Notes: a model not told the origin generated them from the letters alone. Positions 34,889-44,350 are shown, counted from the stretch's first letter. The stretch: DNA of 64,000 nt from Bacillota bacterium (GCA_023391275.1 JAEWBE010000063.1:1-64000); one strand, 5' to 3'. Numbers and translations are program-made.

Positions 34889-37642
34889 ATGAAAAAAATC
34901 ACAGGAAAAGTTGTTTCTCTTGTGCTTGCTCTAGCACTCGTAGTTACAAGCTTTTCAGCAACCTTCGCTTTCGCCGCTACAAAGACGATGAGCGGAACAG
35001 TCAGTGGCACCAATCAAGATTCGATTTACCTCGTAAATGGTGGCGCTACTAAATCGGTAGATCTCAGTGCTTTCTTGCTTACCAGTGGAAGTGATTTTGC
35101 AATTGAGACAAAGGATCATGGAACTGTTACTGGTGAGAAAATTGATGCAATCTCTCACGTTTCCGGTGACAAGCTGGTTTCGTTAACCGTGAACAGTACT
35201 ACTGATGTAGCAACGCTCAAACTGAAGAGCAGCACTGCTAGCGGTAAAGAAGTTATTTCTGTTCTTTACGAAGGCAGCTATACCGATGATGACGGCAACG
35301 ATTATACAGTTAAGGCGAAAAAAGATTTGACTGTATATGTTTTTGACAAAGACGCCATCGTATTCGGCAAAGTTGGAGCCAAGGATTCTGGCACAGGCCT
35401 CGATGATTTCGGAACCTTTGCACAGTCAGTTGGCTATACGAAACAAGTCGGTATTTATAAAGCAGAGCCTTATAGTGATGATACTGCGTTAGCAACGTAT
35501 GTGCCTGCCGAATTAACTACTGCAACAACTGGAATTAAGGATTCCGGAGCTTACAGCTATAGCATAACAGGTAATGACATAGCTCCTACAGTTGCTGTGT
35601 CTGGCAGTGTAGATTCTAGAGTTGCACCTTACACTACCCTGCCAACGTATCAAGTCGGCAAATACAATACTACTCCTGCAAAAGATGCTAGCACCGGCAA
35701 TGTTACCATTACAATAAAGAAATTGGTGTCAACCACTGGTGGCGTATATAAGGCATCTACCGATTCTGCTGACAAGTACACCCTCAAAACAAAAATCGAG
35801 AAGAAAGTTGACGCTGCAACAGTTTTACCAGGTAGCACTGCTTTTACCATCTCAAAGGTAGATGGCAAGAGTGTTCTGACTGGCAATGCTACTGCTGCTA
35901 CTGCTACCGTAACAGATAGCATCGTTGTATTCCCAGCGACTACAGTCAGTGTTAATGTCGATGAAGACACCAATGTAAAGAAGATCTCCGGTTCTGTCGG
36001 AACTCTTACAATTGGTAATGCAAATGTTGGTTCTATTGATATTGACAATGGTTATGTTAATGTTACTGACGGTAAGGTCGGCGATATTACAACAGATGGA
36101 GCTCCTGTTACTGCAGGTGGTGATTCTGTCCTTGTAAGCGGCGGTAAAGTTGGAAACATTGATGTTACAGATGTTGATAATAACACAGATAGTAATGTAA
36201 CAGTTAATGCTGGTACAGTTGGAACCATTGATGCCGACGGTACTGTTACGATTCAAGCTGACGATGTAGACAGCACAATTACTACAGGCAAGATTACAGC
36301 GCCGACAGTTTTTGCGTTCTCTTCTGAGTCAAAAGTTACAATTGCTGGTATTAAAGCAAGCGCTGATGGTACCATTACCCTGAAGGGTGACAGTACTTCC
36401 GTTGGTTCTATGGACTTTGATTACCGTACTACAACATTGAATTTGGGCGATGAGAATGATGCTTTCACAGGCACTATTCCTGCTCCAACCAATGCAACGA
36501 ACGCTAAGATTTCTACTACAAATTCAGATACCGTTGTAACGGTTAATGGCGCTGTTGATGTTGATACCATTTCTCTTGACACCGATACCGCTGCTACTTT
36601 TGATAGTACCGTAAAAGTCGCTACAGTCGATGGTGATGGTTCTATGAAGATTGGCGCTGGTAAACTCTATGTCACGAGCAGTGCTTCCAGTGTAACATTG
36701 AAACTTTCCGACACAACTCTTGCTGCTGGCATGACAGCTTTCAAGGCTGATACTGACACACTTGATGTTGATAGTTTCAACACTTATGGCTTTACTGTTG
36801 CGAAGTCTGCTGGTAATAGTGTTGATACCTTTAAGATTGATACACTTTCTTTTGCAGGTGTAGCAATTAACAAGGCTTCTTCCAGTATTGCGAAGGGCTA
36901 TTCTGAGACTTTCACAGCTTCCGCTTATCCGGGTGGTACATCTATCCCAGCTGGTGATACGATTACTTGGGAACTTGATGGCGGCAGCAGCGATGTCTTT
37001 ACGTTAACATCTTCCGGCAATACTGCGACAGTTACTGTTAACAGTATTGATTCTACTTTTGCTTCAGAAAACAAGACAACATTAACTGCAACTCTTTATG
37101 ATGCAGACGGTTATGTTTTGGATGATTATGAAGTTGCGAAGTGTGAAGTTACAGCAACTGCTGTTCCTGCAGCTACTTCCGACACAACGAAGGACTTCTC
37201 CGTTGCTAAGGGCGCAAGCTACACCTTCAAGATCACATCTACAACTGCTCCTACTTTCACAGTTGGTACAGCCGGTGTGTTCACATCAGCACTCACTGCT
37301 CATACGGGCAATGATTACTTCTACAAAGTTACTGCAGTCGGCAATGTCGGCGCGCAGGCTGGTATTTACCTCAACGGTGCAAAACTCCTTGTTGCTTCTG
37401 TAAAATCCAATTTTACAACTGATACAACTAAGGACGTTACCGTAAAAGGTTCCTACACTTTGAAGATTACTTCCACAACAGTTCCGACATTCGGTGTTGG
37501 CACAGCAAATGTGTTTGCTGCAAAGTTCGTTTCCAAGTCTGGTAACGATTATTTCTACAAACTCACATCTGTTGGCGCAGTTGGTGCAAAAGCTGGTATC
37601 TTTGTAAACGGTACTAAGGTTTTTGTTGCAACAGTTGGCTAA
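34889..37642 (+). CDS. Large secreted repetitive surface protein (S-layer-like)
   Basis: A 917-residue protein from ATG 34889, which has AAGGAGG upstream. Signal peptide MKKITGKVVSLVLALALVVT ends at about AFA/ATK. The mature chain is rich in Thr, Ser, Val, Asp and Gly and nearly free of Cys and His. Residues about 365-640 contain many short repeats of the GxVGxI/DxT type, suggesting a beta-helix. Two 73-74-residue repeats close the protein. No SLH domain, LPXTG motif or membrane anchor is visible. Codons are biased (frequent GTT, GCT, ACT, AAG) in a way unlike neighbours, fitting very high expression. S-layer identity is inference. Confidence 0.8.
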   Translation: MKKITGKVVSLVLALALVVTSFSATFAFAATKTMSGTVSGTNQDSIYLVNGGATKSVDLSAFLLTSGSDFAIETKDHGTVTGEKIDAISHVSGDKLVSLTVNSTTDVATLKLKSSTASGKEVISVLYEGSYTDDDGNDYTVKAKKDLTVYVFDKDAIVFGKVGAKDSGTGLDDFGTFAQSVGYTKQVGIYKAEPYSDDTALATYVPAELTTATTGIKDSGAYSYSITGNDIAPTVAVSGSVDSRVAPYTTLPTYQVGKYNTTPAKDASTGNVTITIKKLVSTTGGVYKASTDSADKYTLKTKIEKKVDAATVLPGSTAFTISKVDGKSVLTGNATAATATVTDSIVVFPATTVSVNVDEDTNVKKISGSVGTLTIGNANVGSIDIDNGYVNVTDGKVGDITTDGAPVTAGGDSVLVSGGKVGNIDVTDVDNNTDSNVTVNAGTVGTIDADGTVTIQADDVDSTITTGKITAPTVFAFSSESKVTIAGIKASADGTITLKGDSTSVGSMDFDYRTTTLNLGDENDAFTGTIPAPTNATNAKISTTNSDTVVTVNGAVDVDTISLDTDTAATFDSTVKVATVDGDGSMKIGAGKLYVTSSASSVTLKLSDTTLAAGMTAFKADTDTLDVDSFNTYGFTVAKSAGNSVDTFKIDTLSFAGVAINKASSSIAKGYSETFTASAYPGGTSIPAGDTITWELDGGSSDVFTLTSSGNTATVTVNSIDSTFASENKTTLTATLYDADGYVLDDYEVAKCEVTATAVPAATSDTTKDFSVAKGASYTFKITSTTAPTFTVGTAGVFTSALTAHTGNDYFYKVTAVGNVGAQAGIYLNGAKLLVASVKSNFTTDTTKDVTVKGSYTLKITSTTVPTFGVGTANVFAAKFVSKSGNDYFYKLTSVGAVGAKAGIFVNGTKVFVATVG
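37181..37402 (+). repeat. C-terminal protein repeat, copy 1
   Basis: Encodes 74 residues beginning DTTKDFSVAKGASYTFKITS and ending GAKLLVASV; matches the next copy at most positions, with shared blocks KITSTT, GNDYFYK and AGI. Confidence 0.85.
37421..37639 (+). repeat. C-terminal protein repeat, copy 2
   Basis: Encodes the last 73 residues, beginning DTTKDVTVKGSYTLKITS and ending GTKVFVATVG. Probably a compact beta domain used for attachment or assembly. Confidence 0.85.
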
Positions 37643-37717
37643 GTAACTACAAAGCACAGCAAGTTTCTTAAATCAATTATTACTCTCTCAACAAAATAAG
37701 TATAGTTGTATTTGCGT

Positions 37718-37754
37718 AGCAGCGGTTTGGGCGAAAGCCCAGCCGCTGCTTTGT
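37718..37754 (+). terminator. Terminator of the surface-protein gene
   Basis: AGCAGCGGTTTGGGC-GAAA-GCCCAGCCGCTGCT followed by TTGT, a long GC-rich stem capped by a GAAA tetraloop. Confidence 0.8.
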
Positions 37755-37775
37755 GCTGTTGTAATCACTTGTCAC

Positions 37776-37804
37776 TTGAAAATCTGCTGTAAATAACGTA
37801 AAAT
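37776..37804 (+). promoter_or_regulatory. Promoter of the O-acyltransferase pair
   Basis: TTGAAA (37776-37781), 17-base spacer, TAAAAT (37799-37804), 34 bases before the MBOAT ATG. Confidence 0.55.
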
Positions 37805-37837
37805 AGAAATATCATTAAAGAGCAAAGGAATTTTGTT

Positions 37838-39229
37838 ATGATATTTAGCAGCTTGTTTTTTATGTTTGTGTTTTTGCCTTTGGTGCTTGCGGCATATTAT
37901 CTTGTGCCGCGTAAATTTAAAAACCTTTGCCTGTTTCTCTTTAGCCTGGTGTTCTATGCTTGGGGGGAGCCGGTCTCGGTTTTTATTATGCTGTTTACCA
38001 CCCTGTTTAATTATATCGCCGGGGTGCTGCTTGATAAATATCGTGAAGAACGCAGTAAGGCGCGGGTGTTTTTAATTATCAGTATCTGCGTGAATGTTGG
38101 CTTGCTTGGATTTTTTAAATACTCAGGGCTGCTGGTGGAAACATTCCATGTTTTGACTGGAATTCCCGTTCCTGTGCCGCAGGTGGTTTTACCAATCGGC
38201 ATCTCATTTTATACCTTTGAGGCATTGTCATATTCTATAGATGTTTATCGTGGCGATGCACCGATTCAACGCAACCTTGTCGATTTTGGTACGTATATTT
38301 CATTTTTTCCACATCTTGTGGCTGGTCCGATTGTTCGCTACGAGTATTTGGCGGATCAACTGCACAATAGGCGGGAGACATTTGGAAAGTTCACCGCGGG
38401 TTCGCAGCGTTTTATGGTCGGCATGTTTAAAAAAGTGCTCATCGCTAATAATCTTGCTCAGCTGGCCGATAAGGTGCAGTACATGGGAAGCCCCTCCACA
38501 CTTTCTGCCTGGCTTGGAATACTTGCCTTCACCTTCCAGATTTACTTTGATTTTTCCGGCTATTCCGATATGGCGATCGGCTTAGGCCAAATGTTTGGAT
38601 TTTCTCTTCCGGAGAACTTCAATTTCCCGTATATTTCACGCAGTGTATCCGAGTTCTGGCGTCGTTGGCATATCACCCTTGGCTCATGGTTTCGTGAATA
38701 TGTTTATATTCCACTCGGCGGAAATCGTTGTTCTACAATTAAAAACATTCGCAATTTGGCGATTGTTTGGGTTCTCACCGGGATTTGGCACGGTGCAAGC
38801 TGGAACTTCGCGATGTGGGGCGCGTATTACGGAGTGCTGATTATTTGCGAAAAACTGTTTTTGAGAAAATGGCTTGAGAAAATACCGCAATTTTTTCAAT
38901 GGCTTTACAGTTTTTTAGCGGCGGTAATCGGCTGGGTTTTCTTTTCCTACCTCGATATTCATAAGGCATTCGGTATGATCGGCGCGATGTTCGGTTTTGC
39001 CTCCGGCGCGGACAAGCTTGGCGTATATTCGCTGCTTACTTACGCTCCGCTTCTTATTGTTGCAGCCTTTTGCAGTACACCGCTTGTGGGCAGACTAACC
39101 GAAAAATTGCGCAAAAGCGGCATAATCGGCCGTTTGATATGGTGCACAGGATTTGTGTTTCTGTTTGTAGTTTCGCTGTCGTTTCTGGTGGATAATTCCT
39201 ACAATCCATTTCTTTATTTCCGATTTTAA
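37838..39229 (+). CDS. MBOAT-family membrane O-acyltransferase (AlgI/PatA-like)
   Basis: A 463-residue polytopic protein with about 11 hydrophobic segments. The MBOAT core is clear: FHILPIGISFYTFE-type sequence (VVLPIGISFYTFEALSYS), FFPHLVAGPI, SRSVSEFWRRWHITLGSW and the catalytic-His region TGIWHGASWNF near residue 318. Such proteins move acyl (usually acetyl) groups across the membrane to extracellular glycans, as in alginate, peptidoglycan or secondary polymers. It is followed after nine bases by its DHHW-type partner. The acceptor here may be a glycan linked to the adjacent surface protein or wall polymer; unproven. Confidence 0.94.
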   Translation: MIFSSLFFMFVFLPLVLAAYYLVPRKFKNLCLFLFSLVFYAWGEPVSVFIMLFTTLFNYIAGVLLDKYREERSKARVFLIISICVNVGLLGFFKYSGLLVETFHVLTGIPVPVPQVVLPIGISFYTFEALSYSIDVYRGDAPIQRNLVDFGTYISFFPHLVAGPIVRYEYLADQLHNRRETFGKFTAGSQRFMVGMFKKVLIANNLAQLADKVQYMGSPSTLSAWLGILAFTFQIYFDFSGYSDMAIGLGQMFGFSLPENFNFPYISRSVSEFWRRWHITLGSWFREYVYIPLGGNRCSTIKNIRNLAIVWVLTGIWHGASWNFAMWGAYYGVLIICEKLFLRKWLEKIPQFFQWLYSFLAAVIGWVFFSYLDIHKAFGMIGAMFGFASGADKLGVYSLLTYAPLLIVAAFCSTPLVGRLTEKLRKSGIIGRLIWCTGFVFLFVVSLSFLVDNSYNPFLYFRF

Positions 39230-39238
39230 GGTGGCAAT

Positions 39239-40432
39239 ATGAATATATTTAAAAAATTAAAAGAAAATAGCAAGGAATGTGAGGCGGGACATGCTGTCGT
39301 TATGGCGGTTTTATTCCTTACTATCCTTGTTGGGATATTGAATCTTATTTTTGCACCAAAGCAGGCGTTTTCTGAGGATGAGAACCGTGTGCTTGAATCT
39401 GTACCGCAGCTTACGCTCGAGTCTGTCAGGGACGGCAGCTTTATGGACTCCATCGAAAGCTATGTGGGCGACCATTTCATGATGCGCAAGACTTTTATTT
39501 CACTGAATACAGTTTCCCAACTTTTTATGGGCAAACGGGATTTGGGTTCCGACTATAGCACAACGCCCGCCGAGGGCGGGGTATATTTCGGTAAAGATAA
39601 TCATATTTATGAGGTTCTCCTGCCGAACCGAACTGACATTTTTCGGGACAATGTTGCAGCGCTGAATCTTTTCGCCGAAAAATCAGCATTGCCGTTCTAC
39701 GTTTTGCCTGTGCCTTCGGGGTCACAGGAACAGCCGGACCGGCTGCCGTTCTTCGCACCCAACCATGATCAGCATGAAGAGCTGAATGAGATCAGATCGG
39801 CGATTGGTGCCAAAGCTCATGTAATCGATCTTTTTGATACTTTAAGCGATAAAACCGGGAAGGATTTTTATTTTAAAACGGATCATCACTGGAATGCCTA
39901 TGGCGCTTACGAGGGCTACAGGGCGCTTGTGGGTACAATGGGCTATCAGATTGCACCGTTAAGTGATTTTAACCTAAAGGAGGCTTCCACAGCCTTCTAC
40001 GGTACGTTATATTCGAAAGCGGTATTGGCCGGGCAGGTGCCGGATACTTTGTATCTTCCGGTTTATAAAAAAGCGATGACTTTGACACAACAAACCGGCA
40101 AGCAGTCGCGTGAATCAATTTACTGGGAAGAATATCTGCAAAAGAAAGATAAATATTCTGTTTTTCTCGGCGGCAACCACAGTGTCGACGTAATTAAAAA
40201 TGCAGATGTCAGAAACGGGAAAAAGCTGTTAATCATTAAGGACTCTTTTGCCAACAGTATGGTGCCGTTTTTGGCAGTAAACTTCTCCGAAATTCACATT
40301 ATAGATCTAAGATACTACAATCAGGATATTTACGACTATATTCAACAAAATGGAATTACTGAAACGGCGGCAATTTACAGTATTAAGCAGCTTTGTGACG
40401 TTTCCGTTGCAAATAAACTCCGGGCACGTTAA
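39239..40432 (+). CDS. AlgJ/AlgX-like DHHW-family acetyltransferase partner
   Basis: A 397-residue protein with an N-terminal transmembrane anchor (about 20-40) and an extracellular SGNH-hydrolase-like domain. The DHHW motif is intact as FKTDHHWNAYGAYEGY near residue 215, and KDSFANSMVPFL carries the late Ser block. Members work with MBOAT proteins in O-acetylating surface polysaccharides, making the two genes a functional pair. Start ATG 39239 after AAGGTGG. Confidence 0.92.
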   Translation: MNIFKKLKENSKECEAGHAVVMAVLFLTILVGILNLIFAPKQAFSEDENRVLESVPQLTLESVRDGSFMDSIESYVGDHFMMRKTFISLNTVSQLFMGKRDLGSDYSTTPAEGGVYFGKDNHIYEVLLPNRTDIFRDNVAALNLFAEKSALPFYVLPVPSGSQEQPDRLPFFAPNHDQHEELNEIRSAIGAKAHVIDLFDTLSDKTGKDFYFKTDHHWNAYGAYEGYRALVGTMGYQIAPLSDFNLKEASTAFYGTLYSKAVLAGQVPDTLYLPVYKKAMTLTQQTGKQSRESIYWEEYLQKKDKYSVFLGGNHSVDVIKNADVRNGKKLLIIKDSFANSMVPFLAVNFSEIHIIDLRYYNQDIYDYIQQNGITETAAIYSIKQLCDVSVANKLRAR

Positions 40433-40749
40433 TTTGTTTATCGGAGTGCGGATTATCTGTCAAAATAACGTAAATTGCAGTAGAAAATGTCATAAATGGA
40501 GGAAAAAATATTTTTTCTGTCGAGCATGATGGGAAAAACCGGATGGTGTGTTGTGCAAGTTGTATAGTTACTCTGCGATTATAATTTATAATCAGCAATA
40601 TAGGGCAAAATTCCATAATATATTATGAATATTTGAAAAACAATAGATTGACAAACACTATAAATTCGATATAATGGGATTGTAATAAAAATTGGAATTA
40701 AGTGGCTGTCTGCCATCGTGATTCGTAGAAAAGAATGGAGTAGATTGTT
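40433..40749. other. Intergenic region before ptsH
   Basis: AT-rich 317-base gap. Contains the ptsH promoter (40648-40675); no terminator hairpin of quality, ORF or structured RNA was recognised in the remainder. Confidence 0.5.
40648..40675 (+). promoter_or_regulatory. Promoter of ptsH-ptsI
   Basis: TTGACA (40648-40653), 16-base spacer, TATAAT (40670-40675); leader of about 68 bases. Confidence 0.65.
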
Positions 40750-41007
40750 TTGAAGACATTTCAATATACAGTAAAAGATGAATTGGGGCTTCACGCCAGG
40801 CCGGCCGGGCTTCTTGTAAAATGCGCAGCGTCTTGTGACTCGGATATAACAATGGAATTGAGAGGGAAAAAAGCGAATGCGAAACGGCTTTTTGCTGTGA
40901 TGGGCCTTAACGTAAGGCAAAACGATGAAATTGAATTTACCATTGAAGGTGCAACCGAAGAAGATGACTGTGCGAAAATCAAAGATTTCTGCCAGAAAAA
41001 CTTCTAA
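40750..41007 (+). CDS. ptsH: HPr phosphocarrier protein of the PTS
   Basis: An 85-residue HPr. The catalytic His15 is intact in LGLHARPAG with Arg17. At the position of the regulatory Ser46 the chain reads KKANAKRLFAVMGL, that is Arg46, so phosphorylation there by HPr kinase is not possible. The start is TTG at 40750 with GGAG nine bases upstream. Thirteen bases before ptsI, hence the general PTS operon. Confidence 0.96.
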   Translation: MKTFQYTVKDELGLHARPAGLLVKCAASCDSDITMELRGKKANAKRLFAVMGLNVRQNDEIEFTIEGATEEDDCAKIKDFCQKNF

Positions 41008-41020
41008 GGCTGGTGTTTGA

Positions 41021-42649
41021 ATGAAAAAAATAGATGCAGTCAGCGCTTCCAAAGGAATAGCAATCGGAAAGCTGACGCTTTGCGTCAGCATAGATGATAA
41101 AATTGCAAAAAATAATATAACAGATATTGACTCTGAGCTCGACCGGTTGGCCAAGGCGAAGGATGAGGCGATTGAAGCGCTCAATATGATTTATATGAAT
41201 GCGCTGAAACGGGTCGGCGAAGAAAATTCCATGATCTTTCAGATTCATATTATGATGCTTCAGGATGAAGACTTTTTCGAAGCCATACAAAACATTATAC
41301 GCGATGAAAAAGTGAACGCTGAGTATGCTGTTTGGCAGGCCGGAAAGCAGTTTTCCGAAATGTTCTCTCAGATGGATGATGAATATATGCGCGGAAGGTC
41401 GGCCGATGTAGTTGATATTTCCAAACGCCTGATTCGAGCCCTTGACAAAAGCCTTGCGAATGGGCTTGACAGCCTCAGGGAACGAACCATAGTGGGTGCG
41501 GTGGATTTAATGCCGAGTGAAACGGTACAAATGGATTCCTCTAAAGTATTGGCTTTTGTCACGAAGGAAGGTTCAAAGAGTTCACATTCCGCAATTCTGG
41601 CCCGCACCATGGGGATTCCGGCGGTTGTTGGGCTGGCTGACCGTTTTGCAGAGCTGACCGACGGCGCACAGGTGATTGTTGACGGTTCGCAGGGCACAGT
41701 TTTCATTGAGCCTGATGATCAAACGCTGGAGGAATACAGGGAAAAACAGGAGCAGTTTGAGCAGCATCAGAAGGATTTAAAGCTTTTGAAGGGAACGAAG
41801 GCCATTACCAAAAATGGTATTGAGATCGAAATCAATGCGAACATCGGGCATCCTGCCGATGTGGATATGGTGCTGGAAAATGATGCGGATGGAATCGGAT
41901 TATTCCGCAGTGAATTCCTTTATATGGAAAACAGTACGTTTCCCAGTGAAGAACAGCAGTTTGAGGCATATCGAACCGTACTGCAGAAGATGAACGGCAA
42001 ACGAGTGATTATTCGCACCTTTGATCTGGGAGCAGACAAACAGGTGCCGTATTTGAATCTTCCCAGGGAAGAAAACCCCGCGCTGGGCTATCGCGCGATT
42101 CGCATCTGCCTTGACCGGAAGGAGCTTTTTGTGACCCAACTGCGAGCGTTACTGCGTGCTTCGGTATTCGGTAAGCTTGCGATTATGTTCCCGATGATTA
42201 TCTCTGTTGAGGAAGTCAGGGAAATTAAATCGATTGTCAGTCAGGTAAAGCAGGATCTTACAAATGAGAAGATAGCGTTTTCTCCGAATATTGAACTCGG
42301 TATTATGGTTGAAACACCGGCGTCCGTCATGATGAGCGATCTGTTGGCGAAAGAGGTAGACTTCTTCAGTATCGGAACCAATGACTTGACACAATATACG
42401 CTTGCGGTTGACCGCATGAACCATACGATTTCAAAAATGTTTGATTCGCGTCATCCGGCAGTTCTGCGCATGATTGAAATGACCGTTGAAAACGGTAAAA
42501 AGGCGGGAATTTGGACGGGAGTCTGCGGTGAATCCGCAGCGGATACGGAACTTACCCAATTCTATGTGAAAATCGGTGTAAAGGAACTTTCAGTCACCCC
42601 ACCGGCGGTGCTCGAACTGAAAAAGGCCATTCAGCAAATTTCTTTGTGA
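41021..42649 (+). CDS. ptsI: PTS Enzyme I (phosphoenolpyruvate-protein phosphotransferase)
   Basis: A 542-residue Enzyme I, which takes phosphate from PEP and passes it to HPr. The N-terminal HPr-binding helical domain is followed by the phospho-His region GSKSSHSAILARTMGIPAVVG (active His near residue 188) and the C-terminal PEP-binding barrel with DGIGLFRSEFLYM, IIRTFDLGADKQ, MVETPASVMM, FSIGTNDLTQYT and the active Cys block GVCGESA. Cytoplasmic; co-transcribed with ptsH. Confidence 0.97.
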   Translation: MKKIDAVSASKGIAIGKLTLCVSIDDKIAKNNITDIDSELDRLAKAKDEAIEALNMIYMNALKRVGEENSMIFQIHIMMLQDEDFFEAIQNIIRDEKVNAEYAVWQAGKQFSEMFSQMDDEYMRGRSADVVDISKRLIRALDKSLANGLDSLRERTIVGAVDLMPSETVQMDSSKVLAFVTKEGSKSSHSAILARTMGIPAVVGLADRFAELTDGAQVIVDGSQGTVFIEPDDQTLEEYREKQEQFEQHQKDLKLLKGTKAITKNGIEIEINANIGHPADVDMVLENDADGIGLFRSEFLYMENSTFPSEEQQFEAYRTVLQKMNGKRVIIRTFDLGADKQVPYLNLPREENPALGYRAIRICLDRKELFVTQLRALLRASVFGKLAIMFPMIISVEEVREIKSIVSQVKQDLTNEKIAFSPNIELGIMVETPASVMMSDLLAKEVDFFSIGTNDLTQYTLAVDRMNHTISKMFDSRHPAVLRMIEMTVENGKKAGIWTGVCGESAADTELTQFYVKIGVKELSVTPPAVLELKKAIQQISL

Positions 42650-42805
42650 TTTTTTAACTGATTTTTATTATCCTCCAACGATAAAAAATTTTAGGGCATG
42701 CTATGATAGTGCTTGTATAGAAGATGCGTTTCAGCAATGATTCTGTTATCCTTCGGGGGAATCCCGATTACTATCATGATCCAATTTATAATAGGAGGTA
42801 AAACA

Positions 42806-44275
42806 ATGCAAAAGGTACTAGCAGCGCTTCAGAAACTGGGTAAATCCCTCATGTTGCCTATCGCATCCCTACCGATCGCGGGTCTTCTTCTCAGGTTTGG
42901 GCAGAGTGACATGCTCAACATTCCCCTTCTGGCAGATTCCGGCAACGCGTTGTTTAACAATTTACCGTTATTATTTGCAATTGGTATCGCCGTTGGTCTT
43001 GCGGAGGACAGTAACGGCGCAGCGGGCTTGGCCGGTGCGGTGGCCTATTTTGTACTGAATGCGGCCGGGCAGGCAATCAACTATGCATTACAGGTTGGCA
43101 GTATCTTTATGCCTGCGGGCGGATTTTCAAAGGATCTTACAACAATCAATATGGCGCATTTCGGCGGAATCATTGCAGGTGTGATCGCGGGTCTTTGCTA
43201 TAACAGATTCCATAGCACAAAGCTCCCGGACTGGCTGGCATTCTTCGGCGGCAGAAGATTTGTTCCGATTGTTACCGGCGGTGTTTCACTGGTAGTGGGC
43301 GGCCTGCTTGGAACTGTGTGGCCGACTTTCCAGAAGGGTCTGGATGCTGCGGCAAATTGGATGACGGGCAGCGGCGGTGCCGGCGAATTCATTTACGGCA
43401 CGCTGAACAGACTGCTCCTGCCTTTTGGGCTGCATCATATCGTCAATACGGCGGTGTGGTTTAACTTTGGTACATACACGGGCGCGGATGGGAAAGCGGT
43501 CTCCGGTGACTTGTGGAGATTCTTTGCGGGGGATCCAAAGGGTGGCGTATTTACAGCCGGATTCTTCCCGATTATGATGTTCGCACTTCCAGCAGCTGCG
43601 CTTGCCATGTATGTATGCGCGAAAAAAGAGAACAAGGCAGTTGTCGGCGGCGCACTCTTCTCGGTTGCGTTAACGGCGTTTTTAACCGGTATTACAGAAC
43701 CGATCGAATTCATGTTCATGTTCCTTGCTCCTGCTCTTTTTGTAGTGCATGCCTTGTTGACAGGCTTGTCGCTTGTAGTTTGCAACATGCTTGGAATCCG
43801 TGACAGTTTCACTTTCTCAGCCGGTTTGGTGGATTACCTGATTAACTGGACGAAAGCGGCAAACGGGTGGATGATTATTCCGGTCGGTCTTGTGTTTGCA
43901 GTTATTTATTTCTTCCTGTTCGTCTTCTTCATTAAAAAGTTTGACCTCAAGACCCCGGGACGTGAGGTAGATGAGGAAACCGCAAGCTTTTCGAAACTGG
44001 TGGACGATCAGGGTTTTGACGAGATCGCGAAACAGTATATTGAAGCTTTGGGCGGTGCGTCGAATATTAAAGAAATCGAGTCCTGCATTACTCGTGTCCG
44101 CCTCGTGCTGGTGGATAACAAAAATCTTGATGAAAAGACATTCAAAGCGCTTGGTGCTTCCGGCCTGATGAAGGCGGGCACACAGGTTACTCAGATTATA
44201 GTGGGTACGAAAGCGGAACTTTTAGTGGATGCAATGAAAAAGTTTCTTCCCAGCGGGGAAAAGGTAAAGGTGTAA
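42806..44275 (+). CDS. PTS glucose/N-acetylglucosamine-type EIICB
   Basis: A 489-residue permease of the glucose family from ATG 42806, which follows ATAGGAGG; an earlier in-frame start at 42713 lacks a ribosome site. The EIIC membrane domain (about 1-390) contains LPIAGLLLRFGQ, NLPLLFAIGIAVGLA and the substrate-loop ITEPIEFMFMFLAP. The EIIB domain (about 410-489) has the phosphorylated Cys in ESCITRVRLVL near residue 426. EIIA is a separate gene at 44351. Glucose versus GlcNAc specificity is not decided. The 156-base leader after ptsI shows no recognised antiterminator target. Confidence 0.93.
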   Translation: MQKVLAALQKLGKSLMLPIASLPIAGLLLRFGQSDMLNIPLLADSGNALFNNLPLLFAIGIAVGLAEDSNGAAGLAGAVAYFVLNAAGQAINYALQVGSIFMPAGGFSKDLTTINMAHFGGIIAGVIAGLCYNRFHSTKLPDWLAFFGGRRFVPIVTGGVSLVVGGLLGTVWPTFQKGLDAAANWMTGSGGAGEFIYGTLNRLLLPFGLHHIVNTAVWFNFGTYTGADGKAVSGDLWRFFAGDPKGGVFTAGFFPIMMFALPAAALAMYVCAKKENKAVVGGALFSVALTAFLTGITEPIEFMFMFLAPALFVVHALLTGLSLVVCNMLGIRDSFTFSAGLVDYLINWTKAANGWMIIPVGLVFAVIYFFLFVFFIKKFDLKTPGREVDEETASFSKLVDDQGFDEIAKQYIEALGGASNIKEIESCITRVRLVLVDNKNLDEKTFKALGASGLMKAGTQVTQIIVGTKAELLVDAMKKFLPSGEKVKV

Positions 44276-44290
44276 AGTCGCATCATCTGC

Positions 44291-44324
44291 CGGTCCCTCC
44301 CCTGTGTAAACTCGGGAGGGACCG
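44291..44324 (+). other. Hairpin between EIICB and EIIA genes
   Basis: CGGTCCCTCCC and GGGAGGGACCG around 12 bases, followed by TTTAT. A perfect 11-base stem inside the operon; likely partial terminator or mRNA stability element that sets different EIICB and EIIA levels. Confidence 0.65.
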
Positions 44325-44350
44325 TTTATCAATTTATTAGGAGGACATCA

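Noticed and set aside
42650..42805. GlcT-type antiterminator before the EIICB gene
   Set aside because: No RAT-like sequence overlapping an intrinsic terminator could be found.
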